A stretch of 39,170 nucleotides of DNA from Chondrus crispus (GCF_000350225.1 NW_005178505.1:1-39170); one strand, 5' to 3'; counted from the stretch's first letter, positions 1-10,038 are shown. The notes: a model not told the origin generated them from the sequence alone. A program made the numbers and translations.

Positions 1-1
1 T

Positions 2-211
2 GGGCGGCTCACCGCGGCCGGACCCCCCCCGCTCGCGGCGGGAAGGGACGCCCCTTCGCAAGACTTGCAGCTGCCCGCCATGGCGTTCGTCGCAAGTGCG
101 GATCACGTGCCCCGCAGAGCCCCGCGCACACTGCCCGTGCTGAAGGGCGGCGGAAGGAGACCGCACGCGGAGAAGGCCGCCGCGGCCGTCATGCTGCAGA
201 CGCCGTCGTGA
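2..211 (+). CDS. Possible 3' end of a GC-rich upstream gene (partial)
   Basis: An open frame runs from the window edge to a TGA at 209-211, about 69 codons, rich in Ala, Arg, Gly and Pro. The stretch is far more GC-rich than the rest of the window, so a long open frame is expected by chance. I recognise no domain. It could be the C-terminus of a gene starting outside the window or simply GC-rich non-coding DNA; the evidence is weak. Confidence 0.18.
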   Translation, partial: GRLTAAGPPPLAAGRDAPSQDLQLPAMAFVASADHVPRRAPRTLPVLKGGGRRPHAEKAAAAVMLQTPS

Positions 212-856
212 GGGGGCGGGCGTGAGGGCGGTCTATGTGTATAGTATTAAGTGAAAGGCATGCGGGGCGGGTGCTCCTACGAACGGTTGGGTTTCGACGC
301 AGTGCGCAACGCCAAGAGGAAGCGGATTGGCAGGTTCGCATTGGTGCCAGTCGTGTAAACGCTGCAGACGCTTGGTGCGTGTTGTAATAGGTCTCTTGCT
401 AGGTGATGCAACAATGTTTGTGTTGACATTTTTCGTGAGCTCTTGCTGAAGCCGAGAGGGAGGTACAATGTCTGACGCCAGAAGAGGCAGTGAGGAATAC
501 GGTACCTTTGCTGAGGTATCTTACTGTAGTTGTCGAATCCTTCAGCAAGAGTTGCGCCTGTGGAAGGAAGCTGGGTGCACTCGAGGTTCTGAGTTGCTCA
601 CGTCTGGGCAAAGGCGGTGCATGGGAGAGACGCCAGGCGGAAAGTGTTCTTTGGATAAGTCGTATTGGGATCCGGTATCGAACGAAGTCCGGCGAGGCAC
701 GAAGGATACGGCCGAATATTCTGTACAGTATATTTTTTTTGTTGAGATGATGATTTGCAGACCAATTATGCCGCTACTTGAGAACGAGCTCATTCCAATA
801 GCACAGTATCCACACCCATTTTGGCACTGCACGATAAAAATACCCAATTCATAAAA
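212..856. other. Region with no recognised gene
   Basis: Several short overlapping frames exist on both strands (for example 468-854 plus and 542-970 minus), but none shows a recognisable domain or a convincing start context. Base composition drops from GC-rich to near the window average at about 240. The 3' part presumably contains the promoter and leader of the glyoxalase gene. Single TACTGTA and TACAGTA heptamers lie near 513 and 724. Confidence 0.5.
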
Positions 857-883
857 ATGCACAACGACAAGGGAGCTGCAGCG

Positions 884-1974
884 ATGAAGGCTTACCGGTC
901 TCATCAAACGTCCGCAACAACACCAAGCTTCATCGGTACTGGTATCGGAAGTATCTCCCGTCGAGTCCATATCGCAAGGCAGCCGTTAATCTCTCCTCGC
1001 CCCGTGCACCGCCACGCCCAACGATCTTTTCTCACCATGTCACAGAAGATGCTTCACGCCGTCTACCGCGTCGGAGACTTGGAGGCGACATCCAAGTTTC
1101 TCGAGGCCCTTGGCATGAAAAGGCTTCGCTATCGCGACGTGCCTTCTGAGAAATACTCAAACGCTTTCTTTGGCTATGGACCGGAGCAGAAGGGCGAGTA
1201 TTTCAGTCTGGAATTGACCTACAACTACGGTGTTGACTCATATGATATCGGCACAGGCTTCGGGCACTTTGGTGTTGCCGTCGAGGACGCCAGTGCTGTT
1301 GTCGAGAGAGTACGTGAGGCAGGCTTCAAGGTATGCAGGGAGGTGGGACCGGTCAAAGGTAAGTTGAGCCGAGTCTGTTCATCATGTAGTATACAGAGGA
1401 GAATACCATGCGATTGGTTTTTTTTTTTTTTTGTCCGCGAGCTGTATTCGCAACGGCCGCTAACTAGAAAAACCACGTCGACTTTTTGTATGCAGGTGGC
1501 TCGACCGTGATCGCATTCGTGCAAGATCCAACGGGGTACAAATTTGAAGTCATCCAGAGGAAGCAGAGAGATCCCATGTGCCAAGTGATGCTTCGAGTGC
1601 GTGACTTAGACGCAACGATCAAGTTTTACGAGGCGATGGGTATGCGCCTTTTGCGAAAGAGAGAAAATGAACAATACAACTACACCCTGGCTTTCATGGG
1701 CTTTGCTGAGGAGAGTGACTCAACAGTCCTTGAACTTACTTACAACCACGGTGAAAATGAATACACAAGCGGCGATGGATACGCGCAGATTGCGGTGAGC
1801 ACGCCAGATGTTTACGAGGCAGCTAAAAGATTTGAAGAAAACGGCATCGAGGTGGCCAGGAAACCGGGTCCAGTTCCCGGTATTGGCACTAAAATCACAG
1901 CTGTGCGCGACCCAGATGGATGGAAAACTGTACTTGTAGATGAGCAGGATTTTGAGAAAGAGTTCGACGAGTAG
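884..1974 (+). CDS. GLO1: Lactoylglutathione lyase (glyoxalase I), plant-type two-domain enzyme
   Basis: Two exons, 884-1358 and 1496-1974, encode 317 aa. The 137-bp intron begins GTAAGT, ends TGCAG, and contains a run of 15 T. The enzyme isomerises the methylglyoxal-glutathione hemithioacetal to S-lactoylglutathione. Two glyoxalase/VOC domains lie in tandem. The first has the metal-ligand pattern: His58 (MLHAVYRV), Glu110 (LELTYN), His128 (GHFGV) and Glu176 (KFEVIQ). The second, from about residue 190, closely follows plant GLX1 (MLRVRDLD, ELTYNHGENEY, PDGWKTV) but lacks a complete ligand set, as in plants. The residues before MSQKM (ATG at 1037) are rich in Arg, Ser and His with few acids, so they look like an organelle-targeting peptide. 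ATGs at 857 and 1037 are alternatives. The phase-1 splice restores the KGGSTVIAF motif, which supports the intron. The function is secure; start and localisation are inferred. Confidence 0.93.
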
Positions 1975-2555
1975 GAACAGCCCATTGACCGGCAACAGAG
2001 AGACTAAAAATTAGTAGAAAGAATGATCTTGAAGGAGACGCGATCAGCGTACTGCCAGCATACTGCGCGCATGGCAGGTCGTCGATATCTGGCATACCCA
2101 GATGATAAATGTATAAGAGGACGACAAGGCGATGTCGCCATATCTTGTTGATAACTTCAAGGTGAAGTAATAAAGCGAGCTTCTCGTGAGGGAAGCTGAG
2201 TTACGAGCCCGCAGCGCCAAGCTCTGAACACTGCGATTCGTTGCGATACTGAAATCCGCCTTTGGATATCGATATACATACTTCATGTTTCTGTCCCAAG
2301 ATTGCGTTCTATGGCACCTTTCAGGCTCTCCAGTCTCAAAATTTGACATAAAATATGAGGCCCTCACGGATTGGGCTTGAAGGCCCGTGCCGTCTGGCTT
2401 GTGGATCCCGTGGTGGTGCCATCAATGCGTCCCACCATTCTTCTTCCCACAGGAATGAACACGATACGATAAAGTTGCACGTAAGCGCGCCCCGTCACCC
2501 ACTTGCACCTTTCTGTCACTAGCAGCCGTCGTCCTCGCCGAGAGGCTGATGATGA
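1975..2555. other. Intergenic region between glyoxalase and glucosidase I
   Basis: About 570 bp with no recognised gene. It should contain the 3' end of the glyoxalase transcript and the promoter and leader of the glucosidase gene. ATG codons at 2549 and 2552 precede the chosen start at 2556 in another frame (81 codons, ending 2794), so an upstream overlapping reading frame is possible. Short frames on the minus strand show nothing recognisable. Confidence 0.5.
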
Positions 2556-5078
2556 ATGTCAATTCCCAACATGCGCAGTCGATCGGTGATGTGCCAAGAT
2601 GTACGAAACTTGATACTCTTGGTGTTTCTGGTTTGTCTCTTCCCCGTTTTCTGTCAGGCTACCCCGTCGCCGCGATGGGGCACGTTTCGTCCGCAGGCAT
2701 TAATTTCTGCCCGAGCTGCTGTTCCTCATTCACCGCTTCTTGGTTTTATGTACCATCCGGCTTCGTCGCTGTCCATACGACATCTCGCCACTGACAACCA
2801 CGACAAAATATCATCTTTCTCGTGGTCGCGGCATGACGGTCGATACTTTGGAGACCAGCATATTGTCGACAAGGATCTAAATATCAACATCACTACTCAC
2901 TTCCAACATCATCCGAATCAGGAAGATGCCTGGGCGATCCGCGTTACGGCCGTGCCTATCGACTCAAGCCGGCCAACTGAGCCCATCTCACTCGTCTTTT
3001 ACGCCACTGCAGGTCCTGATGACATTGATAAGGAGATTAACACGGTTAATATGGAGGACGCACCCCTGTGGGGAACGGTGGGCCTTGGTAGCGATATGCA
3101 TGTCTCACGAGAGGGAATCGAAGGAGATGTCGTCCTTGAAGGCATTGCAGAGAGTGTTGGTGGAAGATACAAGGTTTTAGTCAAGGAGCCGGAGTTCGGA
3201 TCTGTTTCTGATGTAGCTAGCGAGGTTCCTACCTCATTGACAGTCTCCAGAGCAAATAGTGCATCCGGGTCTCGGGCGTTTCTGCGCGCAAGGGGCGATA
3301 TCCCAGAGATGAAGCGTTTGCCCGTTGATACTTTCCATGTTGCCTCGCTACCATCGGATCCAAAACTTGCTTGGGCCGTTGAAAAGGTCCTTGATCGTCT
3401 GCTACAGAAGTCTCGTGCAGCTGATCACAATGACCAATCATCTTCTCTCTATGTAATCAAGGATGCGGTGCAAAGAGACGGTCAGGGTGTGCTCGTACAG
3501 AGGCTTGTCGAAGCACCGTTCCAAATAGACGTGGCGTTTGCTCGCTCCGATGGGAGAACAGCCGAAGAAGTCGACAGTATTCTCACAAAAGATTTGGGTC
3601 ATGAAGGCCTGCAGAATCTACTTGAAGCAAGCCGGAAGCGTTTCGATGCCAAATTTGATCGGGTGTTTGAGCTTGGTGCGAAAAACGTCTCGGTAGATGA
3701 ACAAGCTTTTGCGAAAGCAGCTCTGTCAAATCTGCTTGGTGGAATTGGGTTCTTCTACGGAAGTTCTGTAGCTCAAGAGCAGAGAAGGAACCCAACGGGA
3801 CAGGAGGTCTTACAATTCCTGGACGCAGTAGGCCTACTAACCGCCACCCCATCTCGCGCGTTGTTTCCAAGAGGTTTCTTATGGGATGAGGGCTTCCACC
3901 AGCTTGTTGTGCAGCGTTGGGATGAGAATCTGAGCCGTGAATGCATGGAATCATGGATGGGGGCCATTCAGGCTACTGGATGGATTCCCAGAGAACAAAT
4001 TCTTGGACTAGAGGCAAGAAGCCGGTTTCCGGAACACGTGCAGCACCTCATGATTCAAAATCCGAAGGTCGCCAATCCTCCCACCATTCTCATGCCACTC
4101 CGTGTGCTCGCGTCCCTTTACCCTACCGGGGGTGAATCACGTCAGCAAGGCTCGGATGCCAGTTTCTCCACATCGAACAAGCGCCAAGACCACAGAAAGC
4201 AGGAGAATCGCTTCTCCGATTTCTCAAGGGACATGCTCAAGCAGGTGGTCCAATACTACTCCTGGCTAAAAAGGACTCAATCAGGACGGGAGCCGAACTC
4301 TTTCCGATGGCGCGGTAGGTCTGCCGAAACCAAGGCTCCTGAAGGATACCCACTGACGCTAGCCTCTGGGCTTGATGACTATCCACGGGCAGAAGTGCCA
4401 AGCGTGGACGAGAGACATGTCGACCTACACTGCTGGATGACTTGGGCTTCGGGGGCCCTCGCAAAGTTGTCGGAACGAGCTGGAAATAACGCGACGAGAT
4501 TTTGGGAAGAGCATAATCATTTGCGCAAATCCTTGATAGATTTGCATGGCTCTCAACCAAACGACAATCAGAGTCGCGAAGATCTGTTGCTATGCGACTA
4601 TGACGGATCCGAAAAGGTTTGCCACGAAGGTTACGTAACCATTTTGCCATTGGCGCTGGGCTTACTAGAACCCACAGATCTGCGGCTTGGTGCGATTTTG
4701 GACGCTCTAGAGGACCCAGGACTTCTCAGGGCACGAGCAGGCGTACGCTCACTTTCAAGGAAAGACGAATGGCATCGTAAAGGAGATGACTACTGGACAG
4801 GCTCAGTGTGGATGCCCTTCAATTTCCTCACACTTGCGGCATTGAGGACGAAGTACTCTATAGAAGACGGCCCATACAAAGAACGAGCGGCGAAGATACT
4901 AGAGGATCTGCAGCAGTCGGTTCTTCAAAATGCATTCAAAGTTTATTCGGAGACAGGTCAGTTGTGGGAGAACTATTCACCTGATGATGATGGATCCGGA
5001 AAATCGGGTCGCCAGTTCACCGGCTGGTCCTCCCTAATATTGCTCATGTATGCAGATATGTACGATGGCGTAACATAA
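2556..5078 (+). CDS. GCS1: Mannosyl-oligosaccharide glucosidase (processing alpha-glucosidase I, GH63)
   Basis: Intronless, 840 aa, near the usual size of ER glucosidase I. The enzyme removes the outermost alpha-1,2-linked glucose from the Glc3Man9GlcNAc2 glycan just transferred to nascent glycoproteins. A hydrophobic segment at about residues 17-34 (NLILLVFLVCLFPVFC) after a basic N-terminus fits a type II signal anchor with a lumenal catalytic domain. The N-domain starts with the family signature WGTFRP. In the catalytic (alpha/alpha)6 domain the block FPRGFLWDEGFHQL contains the acid Asp444 (WDEGFH), followed by GWIPREQILG and NPPT. The late conserved block GVRSLSRKDEWHRKGDDYW and WENYSPDD (Glu805) are present; Glu805 corresponds to the second carboxylate of the family. 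The gene is tail-to-tail with the xylulokinase gene, 75 bp apart. A diverged piece of a related gene occurs in the repeats at 9964-10038 and 14557-14631. Confidence 0.95.
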   Translation: MSIPNMRSRSVMCQDVRNLILLVFLVCLFPVFCQATPSPRWGTFRPQALISARAAVPHSPLLGFMYHPASSLSIRHLATDNHDKISSFSWSRHDGRYFGDQHIVDKDLNINITTHFQHHPNQEDAWAIRVTAVPIDSSRPTEPISLVFYATAGPDDIDKEINTVNMEDAPLWGTVGLGSDMHVSREGIEGDVVLEGIAESVGGRYKVLVKEPEFGSVSDVASEVPTSLTVSRANSASGSRAFLRARGDIPEMKRLPVDTFHVASLPSDPKLAWAVEKVLDRLLQKSRAADHNDQSSSLYVIKDAVQRDGQGVLVQRLVEAPFQIDVAFARSDGRTAEEVDSILTKDLGHEGLQNLLEASRKRFDAKFDRVFELGAKNVSVDEQAFAKAALSNLLGGIGFFYGSSVAQEQRRNPTGQEVLQFLDAVGLLTATPSRALFPRGFLWDEGFHQLVVQRWDENLSRECMESWMGAIQATGWIPREQILGLEARSRFPEHVQHLMIQNPKVANPPTILMPLRVLASLYPTGGESRQQGSDASFSTSNKRQDHRKQENRFSDFSRDMLKQVVQYYSWLKRTQSGREPNSFRWRGRSAETKAPEGYPLTLASGLDDYPRAEVPSVDERHVDLHCWMTWASGALAKLSERAGNNATRFWEEHNHLRKSLIDLHGSQPNDNQSREDLLLCDYDGSEKVCHEGYVTILPLALGLLEPTDLRLGAILDALEDPGLLRARAGVRSLSRKDEWHRKGDDYWTGSVWMPFNFLTLAALRTKYSIEDGPYKERAAKILEDLQQSVLQNAFKVYSETGQLWENYSPDDDGSGKSGRQFTGWSSLILLMYADMYDGVT

Positions 5079-5153
5079 AATCTACATCCTGCATCAGAGG
5101 ATCCACGAGAAGCTTTGCCGATGCGTGGATTCGGTGAGCGGAAGACACCTCGG

Positions 5154-6614
5154 TCAACGCATTGACGCTTCGGTTCGATAGCGCTCACGCACGACTGACG
5201 CCGCCTCACCTTGGACCAGAGAGGGGGAAACCAATCGGCTTTCGTCCAATCTCCACAAACGCGTAAAGCGTGACGGCTCGTGACCGGTCAGGACACACGC
5301 AGCCTGGACAGCAGCACCTCGCGCAACGGTTTCGTCACTGGCGGGCCGTAGGATGTCGCGTTCCGCAAGTGAAGCAAATATGGCAGCGAATGCCTTAGAC
5401 TTCGAACCACCACCGATCAAGAAGAAACGACCGTCAGCGGTGACGCCGTTTGCGATCAGGGCATCGACACCATCGAGAAGGCCGCAAGTGACGCCCTCGA
5501 AGGCGGCTCGCGCCATATCTGCGCGTTCCACCGAAGTGCGCAAACCCACGAGTGCTCCCGTCGCATCAGGACGATTTGGGGTCCGCTCGCCATCGAAGTA
5601 CGGGACCAGGGTGAGTCCATTCGCACCCTGAGGCGCTGACAATGCCAACTCGTCAAGTCGTTCAAAGCTGACGCCTAAGAGTCGCCGGATCGACTCTGTG
5701 ACCTTAGTAGCGTTGAGTGTGCAGACAAGCGGAAGAAAGTGCCCCGTCGCGTCAGCAAAGCCTGCGACGAGGCCCAGTTCATCATTGGTTCCAGTATCAG
5801 ATACGGCATACGCCGTTCCTGATGTTCCGAGGGAAACGACCACGTCACCGGCACGCAGTCCAAGCCCGAGGGCCGCACACATGTTGTCACCACTGCCCGG
5901 CCCAGCGACGACATCAGAACTGAGCCCGAGAGCGAGCAGCTCGGGAGCAACTACGTTTCCAACAACCTCGAATGGACCGAGAACCTCGGGAAACTCGATC
6001 ATGTCGGGAGATACCCCTGCGGCTTCGATCAGATCTGTCAAGTACTCCCCCGACTGTGCAGACCAGTAGCCAGTGCCCGACGCATCGCCTCTGTCGGTTC
6101 CCCAGCGACCGGTAAGCCTAAGATTCAAATAGTCATGGGGGAGTCCTACTCGTCGAACACGGAGTAGTGAATGGGGTTCATTTGCCGCTAGCCACGCAAG
6201 TTTCGTGACTGTGAAAGCGGGCGCCGGCAACGAGCCGACAGCAGAAGCCCACGTCGCGGGGCCGAGCTTTTCGATCATCGCCCTGCTTTGGGGCGCTGAG
6301 GTTGTATCGTTCCAAAGTTTCGCTGGCCGGACTGGATCATTGTTCCCATCAAGGGCCACAAAGCCGTGCTGCTGTCCCGAGATCGACACGGCTTTCACAT
6401 CAGGAAGATGATGTTGAAGTTCTTCGAAGCAGCCAAGTAGCGCATTCCACCATGCACGGGGATCTTGCTCACTCTCTGGAGGGGTAGTCGCCGGATGTTG
6501 GCGTCTAGCTTGGGCAACTACAACCCCGGTATTGAGGTCTATCAGTTCCAGCTTGGTGGCACCAGTGCTCGAATCTACCCCGGCAACGAGACCGGTCCTT
6601 GTGAGGTTGGGCAT
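5154..6614 (-). CDS. xylB: Xylulokinase, bacterial-type FGGY carbohydrate kinase
   Basis: Phosphorylates D-xylulose to xylulose 5-phosphate, feeding the pentose phosphate pathway. From the ATG at 6614 it is 486 aa, matching bacterial XylB. The N-terminal ATP-binding segment GLVAGVDSSTGATK, the xylulokinase signature SISGQQHGF, then LWNDTTS, LPHDYLNLRLTGRWG, DRGDASGTGYW, GSGDNMCAALG, VVSLGTSGTAYA, PYFDGERTPNRP and IGGGSKSKAF are all in order. The frame stays open to an ATG at 6752, 46 codons further upstream. In the duplicated copy a 1-bp insertion breaks that extension just upstream while the frame from 11282 is intact, so I chose 6614. There is no intron, and the sequence reads like actinobacterial XylB, which suggests ancient transfer (inference). 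The tandem duplication starts inside this gene at about 5649, leaving the unit 1 copy complete. Confidence 0.92.
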   Translation of the reverse strand: MPNLTRTGLVAGVDSSTGATKLELIDLNTGVVVAQARRQHPATTPPESEQDPRAWWNALLGCFEELQHHLPDVKAVSISGQQHGFVALDGNNDPVRPAKLWNDTTSAPQSRAMIEKLGPATWASAVGSLPAPAFTVTKLAWLAANEPHSLLRVRRVGLPHDYLNLRLTGRWGTDRGDASGTGYWSAQSGEYLTDLIEAAGVSPDMIEFPEVLGPFEVVGNVVAPELLALGLSSDVVAGPGSGDNMCAALGLGLRAGDVVVSLGTSGTAYAVSDTGTNDELGLVAGFADATGHFLPLVCTLNATKVTESIRRLLGVSFERLDELALSAPQGANGLTLVPYFDGERTPNRPDATGALVGLRTSVERADMARAAFEGVTCGLLDGVDALIANGVTADGRFFLIGGGSKSKAFAAIFASLAERDILRPASDETVARGAAVQAACVLTGHEPSRFTRLWRLDESRLVSPSLVQGEAASVVRERYRTEASMR

Positions 6615-6752
6615 GTCAGCGTGAAGCCGTGAAGAACGGCGGCCCAAAATGCTGCACCAGGGCGGCGAGGTCGAAGCGCTCGTGATTTCAAACCTTCTGC
6701 GGTCCGTTTGAGACTCAGCACACTGAACTGTTGTGGTATGATCAAGAATCAC

Positions 6753-7068
6753 TTAGGGATCTCAGGAGACAAACAGCGATAGGGTTGATAAGATGCTTCT
6801 CGTCCTTGGAAATAGATCTTGAGACAGAATTTTTGGATCCAGAAGTTTTCTGGGCTACTCTTTGATGCACTTGCTATGAGAGGACAAGGAAGGGTATCGC
6901 GAGGCCAACGATTGGTGGGGGGGCAATTGAACGCGCTTCAAATTTTGTGCTCCCGAAATGTCTGACAGTTTATTGAAGCAGCGGCGCTTTGCCATCAGCT
7001 ATTTACTACGGCTTTATCCAAAACCTTCCGTGGCAGAGCGTGGACTTTGCTCGGGAACGGACGAGATT
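6753..7068. other. Intergenic region between zinc-finger gene 1 and xylulokinase
   Basis: No gene is seen. Both neighbours are on the minus strand, so this holds the xylulokinase promoter and the 3' end of the zinc-finger gene. A near-identical copy lies at 11391-11737, differing by scattered substitutions. Confidence 0.5.
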
Positions 7069-8216
7069 TCAAAAACATTGTGTAAGGAAGTCTGACGAAG
7101 CCAACTCTCGAAAGCCGTCTAGCTGTGAGTCGATATTCTGATCGACTGGATGCATCAAGTAGGCCAACGAGTTTCTGTCCACCGGCAGCACCTCCACTGC
7201 CTCTCCGCTGGTAGATTCACATTGCACATCAAGAGACGACTTAGAGAGGCTCCACTCCTCTTCTTCAGTCGGATTGAGGCTTGCCACAACCAGGTCTTCC
7301 CTGTCTTCATGGGGATTGCCTGTAAGATCGCATTCCCCACTGGCGCACTTCCCGTAGAAACGTCCTTCAATGTTCTGAATGTCAGGGCCCAGTCCGCAGG
7401 TCTGCGTCTCACTTGGAATGGGATCGCAATGCGGGCTCACATATGAGTCAAGAGACCTCGAGCCATGAGGTCTCTCGTCTCCGAAGTTTGAGCTGTGGGT
7501 TATATCCTGATCACCTCCCAGCGGGTAGCTTGCTGTCGCGTGTGGGATCTCGCAAAGTTGCCCCGCTTCTTCCTCATTTTTGTCGACACTATTCCTTTCG
7601 GATGCCTCTTGATCCACTGCTGGTTGGATTTGAATATCCGAATCCGAGGGGGCGTCACATATCTCCGCAGTCTTCTTCTTAATAGCCGCGAGCGTCGTCA
7701 CCGGTCCAGGAATGAACACTATTTCGTGGTCGCTGTGTTTTTTTCTAGCATGATAGTTCAGACTGCTCTTCCACACAAACTGTAAATCAAGTTGGTATCG
7801 CGGTTAGTTCAAGGAGATTACGAAGCGTAGTTGGGGTAAAGGAGAAGTGAATTGAGAGTATGTACTTACGTCATGACCACAAAGGGTGCAGTGGTATCTC
7901 TTGTCCCCCGTATGAATCTTTGCGAACAAAATGCAAAGAATTCACCAAAGAGTTGGTGACCCGTCAGCACCAAAAAAATAAAGGAACGTCACGCGGAGAT
8001 ATGTTTTTGAAAGAACATCAGCATGTTCAGTATTGCGGGTTAGATGGATGGGGTACGTACTCGAAGGTGGGCCATAAGGTTGGCCTTCTTTGAAAAGGAA
8101 CGGTGGCACTCGTTGCACACGGGCCTCTCATTTTTCGCCGGGGCGCTTGCCCCGGCAGGTCGCGTTCTGTGATGCGGACGGGGCCGTTTCGTGGATGATT
8201 GGCGACTCTTGTACAT
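7069..8216 (-). CDS. Two-finger C2H2 zinc-finger protein, copy 1
   Basis: Three exons on the minus strand: 8216-8061, 7917-7870 and 7779-7069, encoding 304 aa. Introns are 143 bp (GTACGT...AAAG) and 90 bp (GTAAGT...ACAG), both phase 0. Splicing assembles two canonical C2H2 fingers. Finger 1 uses Cys34, Cys37, His50 and His54; finger 2 uses Cys62, Cys65, His78 and His83. They are joined by the classical linker IHTGDKRYHC, so each finger is completed only by splicing, which strongly supports the model. The N-terminus is basic (KRPRPHHRTRPAG), and the about 220-residue tail is acidic and low in recognisable structure. A nuclear nucleic-acid-binding role, perhaps transcription factor, is inferred from the fingers. 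The target is unknown and I recognise no named orthologue. A near-identical gene lies at 11738-12885. An upstream in-frame GTG extension exists, but the ATG at 8216 is the first ATG. Confidence 0.82.
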
Positions 8217-8875
8217 GTTGCGGAGAGCAAGAGCAAGGAATTTAACTGCGAGGAGAAGATGGGGTGCTGGGATCGAAGATGCACGGTTGAGGGTGAGTTG
8301 AGCAAAAGATGTCCGCACTTACTAAACACATCAAGTCGTGGGCCCTGTTTGCGGGCTTATAACACCCCCAGAGCGAAGGAAATTTACAAATGGAGAACAA
8401 ACGAGACATGGTTGCCGGGGAGGATTTGCGTTCCCTACAACCCGTCCCCCGCGTGGGGCTCCCAGGAGACGGGCAGTGGGGACGGCGAGGGAGCAAGTGT
8501 GGTGGAAATTGTTATAATGTACAGTGTGAAAATGGTAGGAACGGGGTGTTTGTAAGCGTTGTACAGCTATTTGACATATTAAAGAGGGCTACTGTCTGTG
8601 ATGTGTTGAAATTCAAAGTAGCTTAACAATAGGTTGGACTGTCCTCTTTCTCGGTAAGAGGGAAGTCATCTGTCAAGGGCAAGCTAAATGTACAGGCATT
8701 TAGGATAGGGGTCATACATGCAGTACGAGCAACCTGGGAAGCGTATCATGAGGAGGTTGGGTGAGGACATCCATTGACCAAGAAGTACTGTAGTTATGCG
8801 AAGTACAGAGACGTAAAGTCAATTTTGGCCAAGCGGAGGTTTTTCCTACTGTTGTCTCTTTTGAGACGAAGGTGT
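8217..8875. other. Promoter side of zinc-finger gene 1 and unique duplicated spacer
   Basis: No gene is recognised. The stretch holds the upstream region of the zinc-finger gene and is matched by 12886-13567 in unit 2. Copy 2 has a small insertion near 13438-13475 relative to this copy. Confidence 0.5.
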
Positions 8876-9316
8876 GATCCGGGGAGCAAAACAGGAGCGG
8901 GTGTGCGGCAAAACGCGGTGTGCCAATAGAGAAGGCAGAAGATACATATATATACGATACAATGTATCGGATACATATATATATACGAAGGAAAGAATAC
9001 ATTTGGCTGTTCCACGCTCGATCGCAAAGCCACTCGCCGTTGGCAACAGCTTTTCTTCGGTACGTGCGTGCACGTGCCCGCAAGTGTGGAACCGTGTGCT
9101 GTAAATTACTCTTCTGGCGCGAGGCGGCGCCCAATTTTAGATCTGGCGTACAGTACTGAAGAGCAGAAACGATTGGTCAGAGCCCACTGTACACACTAGA
9201 CGCAGGACGGACGGAAGCATAAAACGAGGCGCCAGTGCTGTATTCCAGTCGCCAGTCGCATTATCAATGCATTTACCACGCGTTTTGCCGCACACCCGCT
9301 CCTGTTTTGCTCCGGG
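8876..9316. repeat. Inverted copy of a 0.36-kb repeat, flanked by inverted 38-bp ends
   Basis: The core 8918-9278 is the reverse complement of 9364-9688 and of 13612-13976. It is bracketed by the same short sequence in opposite orientations: about 8878-8917 (GGAGCAAAACAGGAGCGGG...) and its reverse complement at 9279-9316. The core contains an internal near-palindrome around CGATACAATGTATCG. No protein domain is visible in it. The bracketing inverted ends look like the substrate for the flip seen between units 1 and 2. Confidence 0.85.
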
Positions 9317-9363
9317 TCTTTTACAACCAGGGAGAACCCGGCAAAACGCGTTTACTGTATCAA

Positions 9364-9688
9364 TAAATGCATTGATACAGTAATGCGACTGGCGACTGGA
9401 ATACAGCACTGGCGCCTTGTTTTATGCTTCCGTCCGTCCTGCGTCTAGTGTGTACAGTGGGCTCTGACCAATCGTTTCTGCTCTTCAGTACTGTACGCCA
9501 GATCTAAAATTGGGCGCCGCCTCGCGCCAGAAGAGTAATTTACAGCACACGGTTCCACACTTGCGGGCACGTGCACGCACGTACCGAAGAAAAGCTGTTG
9601 CCAACGGCGAGTGGCTTTGCGATCGAGCGTGGAACAGCCAAATGTATTCTTTCCTTCGTATATACATCTTCTGCCTTCTCTATTGGCG
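9364..9688. repeat. Right arm of a foldback inverted repeat
   Basis: Reverse complement of the preceding repeat copy, separated from it by about 85 bp. Together they form a foldback with arms over 300 bp. It lacks the 40-bp palindromic AT segment present near 8940-8990 and 13910-13950. A third copy, in this orientation, is at 13612-13976. Confidence 0.85.
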
Positions 9689-9718
9689 TATCGTACTTCT
9701 ATCACTTCACACATCTGC

Positions 9719-9862
9719 TTCGAGCTTTCTTGGGGGTGCGCACACTCCAGTATGACTGCAGTATAACTTGCTCGCCAGCGACAGTACACAGTATCCTTCG
9801 AGCTTTCTTGGGGGTGCGCACACTCCAGTATAACTTGCTCCCCAGCTACAGTACACAGTATG
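9719..9862. repeat. Imperfect tandem duplication of about 78 bp
   Basis: The block beginning TTCGAGCTTTCTTGGGGG at 9719 is repeated from 9797. The second copy lacks about 12 bp (GACTGCAGTAT region). A single reverse-oriented version is present in unit 2 near 14730-14805. Confidence 0.85.
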
Positions 9863-9963
9863 CTTCTGAACGGATCACCAGTGGCGCTATTGTTGTGCGA
9901 TCGGCGCTTTGCCACGAATGTGGACGTCCACACGCACGACAATACGCACATCTGTCGGCTCGC

Positions 9964-10038
9964 CCTGGAGCTTTTCTCACGGCGCGAGCTGGGGTGCGTT
10001 CACTGCCAAGGAGGGACGACTGGCATCGCAAGGGAGAT
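9964..10038 (+). pseudogene. Embedded fragment of a diverged glucosidase I (GH63) gene
   Basis: Twenty-five codons translate to a segment with about 18 residues identical to GCS1 at 4716-4787, including the block ARAGVRSL and the motif WHRKGD. A TAA follows immediately at 10039. Most nucleotide differences from the resident gene are at third codon positions. The fragment therefore seems to come from a related functional gene rather than from recent copying of GCS1. It lies in the repeat block and cannot encode an enzyme. Confidence 0.7.

Noticed and set aside
6615..6752. N-terminal extension of xylulokinase
   Set aside because: It is broken by a frameshift in the duplicate copy, and bacterial-type enzymes start at the chosen Met.
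7150..7785. Plus-strand frames over the zinc-finger gene
   Set aside because: They are antisense shadows of the third exon and recur identically in unit 2.
8936..8990. AT-rich palindrome considered as a replication origin or promoter
   Set aside because: It is part of a dispersed repeat and absent from one of its three copies; nothing else supports such a role.
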